Below the pieces are notes generated by a model, which ran no database searches, had not been told where the DNA came from, and saw only the letters and a program-made list of their open reading frames with translations. Positions 19,703 through 27,752 of a stretch of 64,000 nt of DNA are shown here, piece after piece. The stretch lies in the NCBI GenBank assembly GCA_016699515.1, contig CP064978.1, positions 1,240,001 to 1,304,000 on the forward strand, given 5' to 3'. How positions within the stretch are numbered: the first letter of the stretch is position 1; each line of letters starts with the position of its first letter. A program made the position numbers and the translations under genes. The DNA comes from Candidatus Peregrinibacteria bacterium. Lineage in GTDB: Bacteria; Patescibacteriota; Gracilibacteria; UM-FILTER-43-11.

Positions 19703-21036
19703 GTGATTTGTCACCCGACAACCATACCGATCGGCAGGCAGGATTCGGCGAAATGATGAAGAACGCCCCTCAATTTAAAGTGAGTGAGGCGGCGGATGCG
19801 CGTATCAAAGAAACGATTGCGCTGATGCAGCGTAAGGCCGTGGTGGCGGATGTGCAAACTGAGGGTCATTCGGCTTGGAGTTGGCTGTGGTTTTTAAAAC
19901 CGGTTATGGCGGTTTTGGTGATTTCGGTGCTTGCGGTGGGGGCTTATGTGAGCCTGAGCGACCGTGGATCGACCCAGGTGGCCATTCATCCTGGGGCAGA
20001 GGTTCGGCAAGCGGATTCTGAGAAGGCTTACGAGGTGCATTTGGCCAGTGCCGAAATTGGACTGAGTGAATTGCGACAAGTTCTTTCAAATGTGTCGACG
20101 GTTGGCTGGATTCCTGTGGCGCGGGCCGGTGTTGAAACCGATTTAGAAATTAAAACCCTGACCGCGCAAATTGTGAGCGATGTGGAGCGTGCGATCGAAT
20201 TGATTGAAGATGAGAAAGACGCGACCGCATTGGAAAAAGCTTTGAATCGAGTGCGGCTGGTGCAACAAGAAAGTGTCACGGTGTTCGTTGCAGCGGTGCA
20301 AGTGGCCAAAGAACCCGACACTGTGGTAACGGTTGCCGAAGCGATTGATATGACGGTGGAACGCAATCGGGCGGTAGACGAGCAGATTGCTGTGGTGCGC
20401 GCAGCTGCTGCAAAGAATTTGCCGATCCCTACGGTGGACATTGCGACTACCGAAGATACGTTTAATGAATCGTTTGCGGCGCGCATCTCCAAATCGGACG
20501 TATTGGAACAAAGAAAATTAGATCGCGAGGGGCGATTGGCCACTCAGTTGGAAAAAACGAAAGAAGCGATTCAAGTATTTAAGGAGGCTGACGTTCGCAC
20601 CCCCGAAGTGGACAAGCTCAGTGAGCGGGTAACTGTGATCGAACATGCCCTAGAGGCAGGCGACACCACCACAGCGATTGGAATTGGGGCTGTTACTCAT
20701 TTGGAACTCACGGATCAGGAGCAGTCGCTCGAAGAAGCTACCAAGCGATTGAATGACCGAAAAGCCGTGCCACCCGCGGGGTTTGAGGAGGAGATTAAGG
20801 TAAAACCCACGCCTGCCAAACCGACGATTCAGGAATCGGTGAAAAAACCGGTGGAAAAACCCGTTGAACCCGTTCTGCAAAAACCTGTGGTTCAGGAACC
20901 GCCCGCGGGGTTCGAAGGAGAGATTAAAACCATTCCTAAGCCCGATGTGACGAATACTCCCACTCCCGTGATTCCTCGGGTGGAAGTGCCACCCGCTGGG
21001 TTTGAGGAGGAAGTAATCACCGCTCCATTGCCTTAA
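19699..21036 (+). CDS. Membrane protein coupled to the sigma factor (putative anti-sigma), PPAGFE repeats
   Basis: 445-residue protein overlapping the ECF sigma gene by four bases, which fits an anti-sigma or co-sensor role. Residues 1-60 are cytoplasmic, a single transmembrane helix lies at about 65-90 (WFLKPVMAVLVISVLAVGAYVSL), and a long extracytoplasmic helical region rich in Glu, Val and Ala follows (resembling DUF5667-type proteins; weak). The last 120 residues are low-complexity Lys-Pro-Val-Glu with three copies of a motif: PPAGFEEEIKV, PPAGFEGEIKT and PPAGFEEEVIT. A near match (PPAGYEDQVRT) follows the signal peptide of the SLH protein at 16983. No classical zinc-binding anti-sigma motif is present. 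It is convergent with, and overlaps by four bases, the thioredoxin-like gene. Confidence is good for the topology, modest for the anti-sigma role. Confidence 0.75.
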   Translation: MSDLSPDNHTDRQAGFGEMMKNAPQFKVSEAADARIKETIALMQRKAVVADVQTEGHSAWSWLWFLKPVMAVLVISVLAVGAYVSLSDRGSTQVAIHPGAEVRQADSEKAYEVHLASAEIGLSELRQVLSNVSTVGWIPVARAGVETDLEIKTLTAQIVSDVERAIELIEDEKDATALEKALNRVRLVQQESVTVFVAAVQVAKEPDTVVTVAEAIDMTVERNRAVDEQIAVVRAAAAKNLPIPTVDIATTEDTFNESFAARISKSDVLEQRKLDREGRLATQLEKTKEAIQVFKEADVRTPEVDKLSERVTVIEHALEAGDTTTAIGIGAVTHLELTDQEQSLEEATKRLNDRKAVPPAGFEEEIKVKPTPAKPTIQESVKKPVEKPVEPVLQKPVVQEPPAGFEGEIKTIPKPDVTNTPTPVIPRVEVPPAGFEEEVITAPLP

Positions 21037-21584
21037 CTTTTCCACTTAATCGAACAGCCCATGGTGGGTTTTTGGTCGGCTTGAGCCGGCTCACCCGCCA
21101 GCAGATGATCGAGTGCTTCGCGTAGTTCGTGGCGGGTGACTTTTTCGGGCTCCTGCCAGTTGTCGTCGATCCGGCCGTGGTAAGCGAGCTTTCTTTCTGC
21201 ATCGAAAACGTAAATATCGGGCGTGCACTGGGCTTGGTACGCTTTTCCGACCTCTTGTGATTCATCTTGAAGATACGGAAAAGAAATTTGTCGATTTTGA
21301 ACCTCAAGTTTCATGTTTTCTATCGAATCATCGGGGTATTCGTTGGCATCGTTCGAATTGATTCCGATCAATTGAACGCCTTTGTCGGCGTAGTCGTTTT
21401 GGATTTGGATCAGTCGATCAAATACCGCTTTTACGTAGGGGCAGTGATTACAAATGAACATGACCCCCAGCACTTTTTTATCGGCGTAATCCGACGGGGA
21501 ATGCATTTTTCCATCGGTTCCGGGTAAGTTGAAGTCGATGAGTGTGGTGCCGAGTGGCAGGACTAATGATTCTAGTAAGGCCAT
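21033..21584 (-). CDS. Thioredoxin-fold peroxiredoxin-like protein
   Basis: 183-residue AhpC/TSA-type thioredoxin-fold protein (PF00578), probably cytoplasmic since no signal peptide is seen. Typical marks are DFNLPGTDGKMHSPSDY, the active-site region MFICNHCPYVKAV with a CxxC, GINSNDANEYPDDS, and YLQDESQEVGKAYQAQCTPDIYVFD. This group is widely annotated as a thioredoxin family protein; it likely reduces peroxides or disulfides, but the true substrate is unknown. The length is normal for the family and the frame is intact. It is convergent with the gene at 19699, the two overlapping by four bases. Upstream is a repeat-rich gap, with no obvious promoter that I can defend. Confidence 0.85.
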   Translation of the reverse strand: MALLESLVLPLGTTLIDFNLPGTDGKMHSPSDYADKKVLGVMFICNHCPYVKAVFDRLIQIQNDYADKGVQLIGINSNDANEYPDDSIENMKLEVQNRQISFPYLQDESQEVGKAYQAQCTPDIYVFDAERKLAYHGRIDDNWQEPEKVTRHELREALDHLLAGEPAQADQKPTMGCSIKWKS

Positions 21585-21590
21585 CGCAAG

Positions 21591-21691
21591 GTTAAGAGTT
21601 AATAATTAAGAGTCAAACTTTAACTATAACCAATACTAGTACTAATGCTCGGTTCGTTAAAGTTATAGTTATAGTTTGAGTCAGAGTTCTA
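21591..21691. repeat. Intergenic palindromic repeats of families B and C
   Basis: Starts with a family B word (GTTAAGAGTTAATAATTAAGAG), then a family C inverted repeat: ACTTTAACTATAAC on the left arm and GTTAAAGTTATAGTTATAGTTT on the right. It fills the gap between two minus-strand genes. Confidence 0.6.
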
Positions 21692-21925
21692 GTTTTTTGT
21701 TTTCTTTCGCTTCTTCAAATTCGCCTCGAGGCCGTAGAGCGAGGCTGCGGTGAAGATGATTTGGAGCGGAATAAAGATCGGGTCTTTTAAATACACGCTG
21801 TAGGCGGTTAAAAAAATTCCACCGATGATGAACAGCACATCCTGCTTGATGCGGCTGCGGGTGAGCACCCCCGCGGTGATGAAGATCAGGCCGATCGCTC
21901 CGGAGATTTTGAAGAGGAGATCCAT
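21689..21925 (-). CDS. Small three-helix membrane protein, unknown function
   Basis: 78-residue hydrophobic protein with three predicted transmembrane segments (about residues 4-22, 30-46 and 51-68: ISGAIGLIFITAGVL, DVLFIIGGIFLTAYSVYL, FIPLQIIFTAASLYG) and a basic tail (KKRKKTKN) that would stay in the cytoplasm. It resembles small conserved membrane proteins of unknown role; no family could be named with confidence. It is flanked on both sides by palindromic repeat elements, so it seems to be transcribed on its own. Coding is supported by the regular hydrophobic pattern and positive-inside tail. Confidence 0.6.
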   Translation of the reverse strand: MDLLFKISGAIGLIFITAGVLTRSRIKQDVLFIIGGIFLTAYSVYLKDPIFIPLQIIFTAASLYGLEANLKKRKKTKN

Positions 21926-21929
21926 TTAT

Positions 21930-22128
21930 TAATACTTGATACTCATACTCTAACTAAGACTAATACTAGCTTAGTTAGGGTGATAGTAATAGTTGGAGTT
22001 TGAGTTTTTTAAAAAACCTCGACGAATAAAATGAATTGCTATACAATCGGTCTGCTTTTTTGGATTTAGTAATTCGGTATTCGGGATTGTTTGTGATTTG
22101 TGTATTTGAGATTTGGAATTTGACAGCT
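21930..22128. repeat. Repeat-filled gap (families C and D) before tRNA-Ala
   Basis: At 21930-22004, tetramer-like words (ACTCATACTCTAACTAAGAC, then TTAGTTAGGGTGATAGTAATAG) form an imperfect inverted repeat of family C. At about 22060-22128, family D words follow (ATTTGTGTATTTGAGATTTGGAATT), also seen at 31235. A TATACAAT at 22040-22047 could be a -10 box for the tRNA; the -35 (TCGACG) is weak. Confidence 0.5.
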
Positions 22129-22130
22129 GT

Positions 22131-22185
<55 letters not shown>

Positions 22186-22207
<22 letters not shown>

Positions 22208-22416
22208 TCATCAATCACTGTGTCCATATACTCAGAAAAAGCATCTTGGGCGCTTCCGAGTTGGTGTACTAGGCTTTTTTCTAACAGGTTTGCGTATGTT
22301 TGCATCCCCCATTCTATGGCCTTTTTTGTAGTTTCTGGAAAAAATTTAAACGCTAGCAAAAGCATTAGTAGAATTATTACTTTTTTAACATTGGTTTTTT
22401 CAATTTTTTTTATCAT
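22186..22416 (-). CDS. Small membrane-anchored protein, unknown function
   Basis: 76-residue ORF that starts at 22416, eight bases beyond the corrected stop of the dehydrogenase gene on the same strand, so it could be co-transcribed. Residues 10-27 form a hydrophobic helix (KVIILLMLLLAFKFF) after a lysine-rich N-terminus, suggesting a membrane anchor with a short outside domain. No family was recognised. Its last seven or so codons are antisense to the 3' end of tRNA-Ala (22131-22207), which is unusual. Either the protein truly ends inside the tRNA complement, a base error hides an earlier stop, or the ORF is spurious. Expression is not shown by the sequence. Confidence 0.4.
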
Positions 22417-22423
22417 AATTTAT

Positions 22424-23376
22424 CTAATTCACCCCATTCTGTGGAGTATCGGCGAAGAAGTTTTGGACGTTTTCGGTGGCGATTTGCATCAGGCGGGTGC
22501 GGCCTCGCGGCTGGCCCAGGCAATGTGGGGGGTAATGTGGCAATTGGGGGCGTCGAGCAGTGGATTATCGGGCAGTGGGGGTTCGGACGAAAGGACATCC
22601 GTGCCGTAGCCGGCGATTTGCTGGTTTTTAAGCGCGTCGGCGACGGCCTGTTCATCAATCAATCCCCCACGGCCGGTGTTGATTAAAAAAGCCGCCGGTT
22701 TCATTAACTTTAGGCGGTCGGCGTTTACAAATTGAGTGGTTTTTTCGTTCAGTGGAATGTGCAGACTCAGGAAATCGGCCTGCTTGAATCCGTCTTCGAT
22801 CGATAGGCGTTCAATGGTGGGATCCGTCGAGGGTTTATCGGAGAGCTTTAGGGCGGCCACACGCATGCCAAAGGCCTGGGCAATTTGGGCCACGGTTTTA
22901 CCCACCGATCCGTAACCGGCGATCACCAATAGTTTGCCTTTGAGTTCGATCAGGGGGTGATCCCAATAGGTAAAGATGCCTTTTTGTTGCCACATGCCCC
23001 CGTGAACTCCGCGGCTGTGTTCGCCCACGTGATGAGTGAATTCAAGCATGTGGGCAAAGGTAACCTGGGCCACCGAAGGGGTGCTGTAGCCGGGCACGTT
23101 GCACACAGTGATTCCGCGTTCGCGGGCGGCGGCGGTGTCGATGGCGTCGTAACCGGTAAAAAGTACACTGACCAGTTTAAGGTTTTTAGCCGCGTCAAAA
23201 TGCTCGGCGGTCAGCTTGGTTTTGTTGGTAAACACCACGTCTGCATCACCGATTCGTTCGGCAATTTGGTCGGGAGTGGTCTTTTCGTAAGTGACGAGTT
23301 CCCCCAACTGTTTCATGGGCGCCCAGTCGAGGTCGCCGGGATTGAACGGAATGGAATCGAGAACGACGAGCTTCAT
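22424..23376 (-). CDS. D-2-hydroxyacid dehydrogenase (frameshift near C-terminus)
   Basis: NAD(P)-dependent D-isomer-specific 2-hydroxyacid dehydrogenase, which oxidises or reduces 2-hydroxy/2-keto acids in the cytoplasm. The nucleotide-binding motif is GYGSVGKTVAQIAQAFG (residues about 150-170), the conserved Arg/Gly region is INTGRGGLIDEQAVADAL, and the catalytic histidine lies in CHITPHIAWAS. The open frame stops at 22489 after REAAPA, but the next frame continues as RLMQIATENVQNFF to a TAG at 22424-22426, matching the usual C-terminus; one missing base near 22500-22505 explains it. The full length would be about 317 residues, normal for the family. The substrate (glycerate, lactate or other) cannot be assigned. 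Confidence 0.85.
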
Positions 23377-23396
23377 GAAAAGTTAGGAATTAAGAG

Positions 23397-24032
23397 CTAT
23401 TTTACATATAAATAAACCTTCTCTAACTCCTTTTGGGGCTTTAGATCGTGCATTTGAAAGGCGTTCGAGATCACACGCGTGCCAGGCTTTAATTTGGGCC
23501 AAACTTCCACAAAAAATTGTTTCATGGCCTTGGGCAATAAATAACAATAAATGACGGTGGCGTCGGAATAATCCTGGGTCCAAATGTTGCCAAAACGAAT
23601 ACGGGCGTGTTTGGGGTTGAACAGTTGTCGGCTCTTTCCGGAAATAACCAGCGGGATGGAAAGTTCGTATCCAATCGCTTTTTTTACGTGCGGGGCAGAA
23701 TGAAATACCAGGCGACCATCGCCACAACCCAGGTCATAAACCACGTCGGTTTTTTTAAGATTAGCGAGTTTCATCATGTCTTGGTGACGCTTGCGACTTG
23801 AGGGTACGAACGGACCACTTTTGATGGCGGCGTAAAATCCCGGGATCAGTAACAATGTAAGAAACCCAAGCACCCATGCCGGGTGAATCATAATGTGAAA
23901 TGTGGCCATAATCGCTACAATCAGAATTCCCACCAACAGAGTAAACAGCGTTGCTTCGGCCATAAAAAATAATTGAAATAATATAGTCATTCGATCCATT
24001 GTACTGTACATTGGGAGGACTATTTTAGCCAA
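23397..24032 (-). CDS. Membrane-anchored SAM methyltransferase resembling FAM173/ATPSCKMT lysine methyltransferases
   Basis: About 200 residues. The N-terminus is hydrophobic (two helices, ATLFTLLVGILIVAIMATF and WVLGFLTLLLIPGFYAAI), followed by GPFVPSSRKRHQDMMKLA and the SAM-binding motif VVYDLGCGDGRLVFHSA, then IGYELSIPLV, a motif-II-like DATVIYCYLLPKAM, and LKPGTRVISNAFQM. This order closely follows the FAM173 (ATP synthase c-subunit lysine methyltransferase) family, known best from mitochondria; bacterial relatives are mostly uncharacterised. It likely methylates a membrane protein lysine, which is inference. Possible starts are 24032, 23999 (MDRMT) or 23990; the later ones leave more room for the divergent MFS gene that begins at 24040. 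Confidence 0.75.
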   Translation of the reverse strand: MAKIVLPMYSTMDRMTILFQLFFMAEATLFTLLVGILIVAIMATFHIMIHPAWVLGFLTLLLIPGFYAAIKSGPFVPSSRKRHQDMMKLANLKKTDVVYDLGCGDGRLVFHSAPHVKKAIGYELSIPLVISGKSRQLFNPKHARIRFGNIWTQDYSDATVIYCYLLPKAMKQFFVEVWPKLKPGTRVISNAFQMHDLKPQKELEKVYLYVK

Positions 24033-24039
24033 TCGATCT

Positions 24040-25287
24040 ATGGTGAGAAAATTAATGCCGATTTTGCTCCTCAGCTTTGTTAATGTGCTGGGGTTTAGTC
24101 TTTTAATGCCTGTTTTGCCGGAGGTGCTGGTGCGTTATACCGGCGAATCGTCGGGGTTACTTTATGGATTTTTACTATCGAGCTACGCACTCAGCCAGTT
24201 TATTGCAGCGCCGATTTTAGGGGCCTGGAGCGATCATTATGGGCGGCGACCGATTTTACTCCTCAGCCAGTTGGGGACGCTTTTGAGCTGGTTTATTTTT
24301 GCGGCCGCTTATTTTATTCCGGCCGACATACACATTGCCGGAGTTAGTTTGCCGCTTTTGGTGATCGCCTTTTCGCGGATTACCGACGGACTGACCGGAG
24401 GAAATATTTCGGTGGCGCAGGCGTGGATTTCGGACCGAACCGAGGCGCACGAAAAAACCAAAGCCTTTGGGCTCGCCGGAGCGGTGTTTGGATTTGGTTT
24501 TTTGGTAGGGCCGGCCTTGGGCGGATTGAGCGTGAGCGGCCCGCTGCACTTTTTGGGAACGGCCATTTTGGCGAGCGCCATTTCGCTGGTGACTCTTGGT
24601 TTTATTTATTGGCGTTTACCTGAATCGCTGCACGATGATCACCGCAGCGAAAAACCGGAGCGTTCACTGCTCGCTCAATTGAATTTTTCTAAACGATTGG
24701 CGCTTTTTAAACACAATCCGGTGATCAAAAATCTGCTGGCGGTACGGGTGATGTTTTCACTGGCTTTCGTGGGATTCACCACGTCGCTTATTTTGTTGCT
24801 TAAGATTGAATATTTATTGAACGCGGTCCGTGTGGGAACGGTTTTGAGCTTAATCGGAATTTTTGCGATTCTAAATCAAGCTTGGGTGGTGCCGAAAATT
24901 TCGGAACGCCTGGGCTCCATTAAAACCTTTTTTTCGGGGCTGATTTTGAGTTCGGTGGGCGTGGGGGTTCTTGCCTTATTGCCGATTGTGTTTGGGCCCG
25001 TGTTCGGTGGTGTGGTGGTGGTGCTTTTTTACGCACTGATGTATTTTTTGAATTTAGGCATCGCGATGGTAATGACCACGTTCCGAACGATCATTACTTT
25101 GAATACCGCCCCTAATCGCCAAGGGCAAGCCACCGGGTTGGACGAATCGCTTACCTCGCTTGGCCAAGGGGTGGTGCCGCTGTTTGCCGGAACGCTTTAT
25201 GATTTCATTGGCCCGTGGTCGTTTGCGCTTTATGCCAGTGTGTTGTTTGTATTTAGTGTGCGGGCATACGTGCGCATGGAAAAATAG
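24040..25287 (+). CDS. MFS efflux transporter, TetA-like
   Basis: 415-residue major facilitator with 12 predicted helices, a proton-driven drug or metabolite exporter in the inner membrane. It carries the family motif A between helices 2 and 3 (LGAWSDHYGRRPILLLSQ), the start FVNVLGFSLLMPVLPEV, and the motif-C-like antiporter segment GLAGAVFGFGFLVGPALGG. These match the tetracycline-resistance (Bcr/TetA) branch, but such similarity does not prove that it moves tetracycline. A purine-rich GGGAGG at 24015-24020 lies about 20 bases upstream of the ATG at 24040. It diverges from the methyltransferase gene, with overlapping promoter space. The frame is intact and the length typical. Confidence 0.88.
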   Translation: MVRKLMPILLLSFVNVLGFSLLMPVLPEVLVRYTGESSGLLYGFLLSSYALSQFIAAPILGAWSDHYGRRPILLLSQLGTLLSWFIFAAAYFIPADIHIAGVSLPLLVIAFSRITDGLTGGNISVAQAWISDRTEAHEKTKAFGLAGAVFGFGFLVGPALGGLSVSGPLHFLGTAILASAISLVTLGFIYWRLPESLHDDHRSEKPERSLLAQLNFSKRLALFKHNPVIKNLLAVRVMFSLAFVGFTTSLILLLKIEYLLNAVRVGTVLSLIGIFAILNQAWVVPKISERLGSIKTFFSGLILSSVGVGVLALLPIVFGPVFGGVVVVLFYALMYFLNLGIAMVMTTFRTIITLNTAPNRQGQATGLDESLTSLGQGVVPLFAGTLYDFIGPWSFALYASVLFVFSVRAYVRMEK

Positions 25288-25293
25288 AGATGG

Positions 25294-25351
25294 CACCGCA
25301 TTAGCGTAGCGACGTTGCATTGCAACGCCGCTACCGCTATAATGCGCGGTG
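25294..25351. terminator. Long imperfect hairpin after the MFS gene
   Basis: Inverted repeat seven bases after the MFS stop: CACCGCATTAGCGTAGCGACGTTGCA pairs imperfectly with TGCAACGCCGCTACCGCTATAATGCGCGGTG. No T-run follows, so it may be a Rho-type or processing hairpin rather than a classical terminator. Confidence 0.45.
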
Positions 25352-25360
25352 TGTTCCCGT

Positions 25361-25374
25361 GGGCGATTAGCTCA
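25361..25374 (+). other. Duplicated 5' fragment of tRNA-Val
   Basis: GGGCGATTAGCTCA at 25361-25374 exactly repeats the first 14 bases of the intact tRNA-Val at 25435. What follows (CACTCCGCGGCG) does not fold as a tRNA, so this looks like the remnant of a duplicated or recombined tRNA gene. Confidence 0.55.
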
Positions 25375-25434
25375 CACTCCGCGGCGCGTGGCATAATCGC
25401 AGCCGCTCACTGTGTCGTTTCACTCCTGGTTCGC

Positions 25435-25511
25435 GGGCGATTAGCTCAGTTGGCTAGAGCGTATGATTGACGTTCATAAGGTCAGAGGTTCGAATCCTCT
25501 ATCGCCCACCA
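25435..25511 (+). tRNA. tRNA-Val (anticodon GAC)
   Basis: Acceptor GGGCGAT pairs with ATCGCCC; discriminator A and an encoded CCA follow (25509-25511). The anticodon stem TATGA/TCATA encloses the loop TTGACGT, giving anticodon GAC. The T arm is AGAGGTTCGAATCCTCT. Confidence 0.96.
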
Positions 25512-25531
25512 TCTTAAAATAAAACCTTCCC

Positions 25532-25880
25532 ATGAAAAAAACGCCTGTTCTCATCCCTTGCCGCTGCTTTTGTAGTGCTATCCGGCTGTCAATCAGCCCC
25601 CCCTAACGAGCCCGTCGCCTTTCAGGATGCTGTGATAAATTGCGGAGAGTTTCCCGCCGGCACCCCCACCAAAGAGGGTGTTGTGTATTTTGTTTGCCAA
25701 GATACCAACAGTGCTCAATGCCTTTTTCGCAAAAATTTTGAAGAAGATCAAGTTGCCTGGAGTGCTTTTTACGATTTAGACGGCCATGAACTGGATCGAG
25801 CTGAAGCACGCGAATTTGACGGTGCGCCGCTCGCGTGTGGCTCGGTGGCTGCCGATGTGGTCGAAGCTGTGATACAATAA
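25532..25880 (+). CDS. Small lipoprotein, unknown function (one frameshift in poly-A)
   Basis: Export signal with lipobox LSGC, so a membrane-anchored lipoprotein of about 115 residues. ATG 25532 is followed by seven A; with six A the frame reads MKKRLFSSLAAAFVVLSGCQ, a textbook lipoprotein signal, and continues to the stop at 25880. As written, the start and the body are in different frames. The mature domain is small, acidic and contains four cysteines after the lipid-carrying one (INCGEF, FVCQDT, AQCLFR, LACGSV). No family was recognised. It lies 20 bases after tRNA-Val and 26 before the MscS gene, on the same strand. Confidence 0.7.
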
Positions 25881-25906
25881 GGATGTTTAGTTTTTAAAGG
25901 ACGGTT

Positions 25907-26973
25907 ATGTGGGATCAATTGAAGCCCTTGCTCCATGAATTTATTTTGGGGAATTCGTTGCAAAATTGGCTATTTGCACTGGCTTGCTACGCGGGGCTGC
26001 GCTTTTTAATTTATTGCTTCCGCCAATTTCTTTTGAGTCGCCTGGAGCGCTGGGCTCAAAAAACCAAAACCCGCCTGGATGATGAATGGGTTCGAGCGAT
26101 TGCGCAAATTCCTACCGCACTTTGGGTTTATATTTCTTTTTATTTCAGTTTGCAGTTTCTTTCGGTGCCCTCGTTCGCCCAGCGCATTGCGGATGTCTTT
26201 TTGATTGTGCTGATTTTTTATTGGATCACTAAAATCGCCAATGATCTGATCGAATTTATTTTGAGCGCCTTTAGCCCCACAAAGGGGTGGGGGCCAGTGA
26301 GCCCAACAGTACGTTTTTTGCCTTATCATTATTGCTCAAATTTGTATTGTGGAGCATTGCTGTGCTGATGATTCTATCGAATTTGGGCATCAATGTTTCC
26401 GCCCTGATCACGGGGCTGGGAATCGGTGGAATTGCTGTGGCACTCGCGGTACAAACTTTGTTAAGCGATCTCTTCAGCTCCTTTTCCATCTATTTTGATA
26501 AGCCCTTCGAAGTGGGCGACTTTGTGGTGATTGGTGAACACAGCGGCACCATCAAGCGCATCGGACTAAAAACCACTCGCATTCAGGCGTTGGGTGGCGA
26601 GGAATTGGTCCTTTCCAATCATGAACTCACCAATACTCGCATTCAAAATTTTAAACGCATGCAGCGCCGCCGCATTTTGTTTTCGGTCGGTGTGGTTTAT
26701 GGAACCACCACTGATCAACTTAAAAAGATCCCCGAGATCATTAAGGACATTATCGACACGGTGGCGTTGGCCGATTTCGATCGGGCTCATTTTAAACATT
26801 TTGGCGACTTTAGTCTGGTTTTTGAGATCGTGTATTTTTTGAATTCAAAAGAATATGTGGACTATATGAACACGCAACAATCGATCAATTTGGCGCTGCG
26901 GGAGGCCTTCGAAAAAGAACACATTGAAATGGCGTTCCCCACCCAAACGGTTTATGTACAAAAGGTGGTGTAA
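25907..26973 (+). CDS. MscS-family mechanosensitive channel (one frameshift)
   Basis: Small-conductance mechanosensitive channel that releases solutes when membrane tension rises. It starts at ATG 25907 with AAAGG nine bases upstream. N-terminal helices (residues 1-110) are in frame +2 up to LSAFSPTKG; the pore helix and beta domain continue in frame +1 from about 26287 (ASEPNSTFFALSLLLKFVL). The join is in the GGGG/GGGGG runs at 26283-26292, where one base is missing. The pore-lining and beta-domain marks are present: LGIGGIAVALAVQTLLSDLFSS, then FDKPFEVGDFVVIGEHSGTI, IGLKTTRIQALGGEELVLSN. The joined length, about 355 residues, is typical. The gene is convergent with the exonuclease gene across a strong hairpin. 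Confidence 0.88.
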
Positions 26974-27014
26974 CTGATTGAAAGTGATCATTTTTCGTGT
27001 ATTTTTTTGCGCAG

Positions 27015-27076
27015 GGCATAAAAACACAAGAGCATTAAAGCAATGTCCTGTTCTTGTGCTTTAATGTTTTCATGCC
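27015..27076. terminator. Bidirectional hairpin with pseudoknot potential
   Basis: Between two convergent genes. GGCAT, AAAA and CATTAAAGCA on the left arm pair with TGCTTTAATG, TTTT and ATGCC on the right. A left-side bulge (CACAAGA, 27025-27031) can also pair with TCTTGTG in the loop (27052-27058), giving a knot-like alternative fold. Likely a shared terminator. Confidence 0.55.
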
Positions 27077-27083
27077 TTTTGCG

Positions 27084-27668
27084 TCAAAAAATCAGTGAAT
27101 ATTGCATTTCCTCGGGCTCGTGCTCTTTCATCATTTTATCCATCACTTCACAAAGGATTTGGACATCATATAGGGCGCGATGGAGGTTTTCGGTTTTGGG
27201 ACTTATGCGATAACTTTTGGCGAGTTCGGAGAGCTTTCCCGGGCGTTGTTGGTCTTTGGAATATTGGAGCGAGCATGCCACTTGGCTGTTGGAATAAGGG
27301 CTAAGGCCATAGCGCACCAAATTGTTGTTGAGCATGTCGTAGTCAAAGCGAATGTTGTGAGCCAAAAGCGCACTACCACCACAAAAATCAATAAATTCCT
27401 GCAGAACCTTTTGTGGTTCATCGGCTGCCAAAATTTCTTCGTCGGTGATTTGGTTGATTTGGCGAGCTCCGTCGGTCATTTTGCTCAAATTAATTTTGAG
27501 CAGCTTGTTAAATGCTTGGGGTTTTTCACCTTTTTTCCAGGTGATCGCCCCAATTTCCACAATGTCATCGTGATAGGTATTCAGCCCGGTGGTTTCCGTA
27601 TCAAATACCACAAAACTCTCTCCGGAATAATATCTTCTGATCAGATCTTGAAAGGGGATGATTTGCAT
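27084..27668 (-). CDS. DnaQ-like 3'-5' exonuclease
   Basis: 194-residue DEDDh exonuclease of the DNA polymerase III epsilon family; such proteins proofread DNA or degrade nucleic acid 3' ends. Exo I is VFDTETTGLNTYHDDIVEIG with both acidic residues, Exo II is LLAHNIRFDYDMLNNNL, and Exo III is NLHRALYDVQILCEVM with the catalytic His and Asp. It is a stand-alone exonuclease domain without a polymerase, and whether it serves as the replicative epsilon subunit cannot be told. It lies 84 bases after the GGQ rescue factor gene on the same strand and may share its transcript. Confidence 0.9.
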   Translation of the reverse strand: MQIIPFQDLIRRYYSGESFVVFDTETTGLNTYHDDIVEIGAITWKKGEKPQAFNKLLKINLSKMTDGARQINQITDEEILAADEPQKVLQEFIDFCGGSALLAHNIRFDYDMLNNNLVRYGLSPYSNSQVACSLQYSKDQQRPGKLSELAKSYRISPKTENLHRALYDVQILCEVMDKMMKEHEPEEMQYSLIF

Positions 27669-27752
27669 GCTCTTGTGTTAACAATTTATTTTGATTCTTA
27701 CCCAATCATTTTGAATGTTGCCTGCGTGAATACTTACGATTGTTCTACGGTG

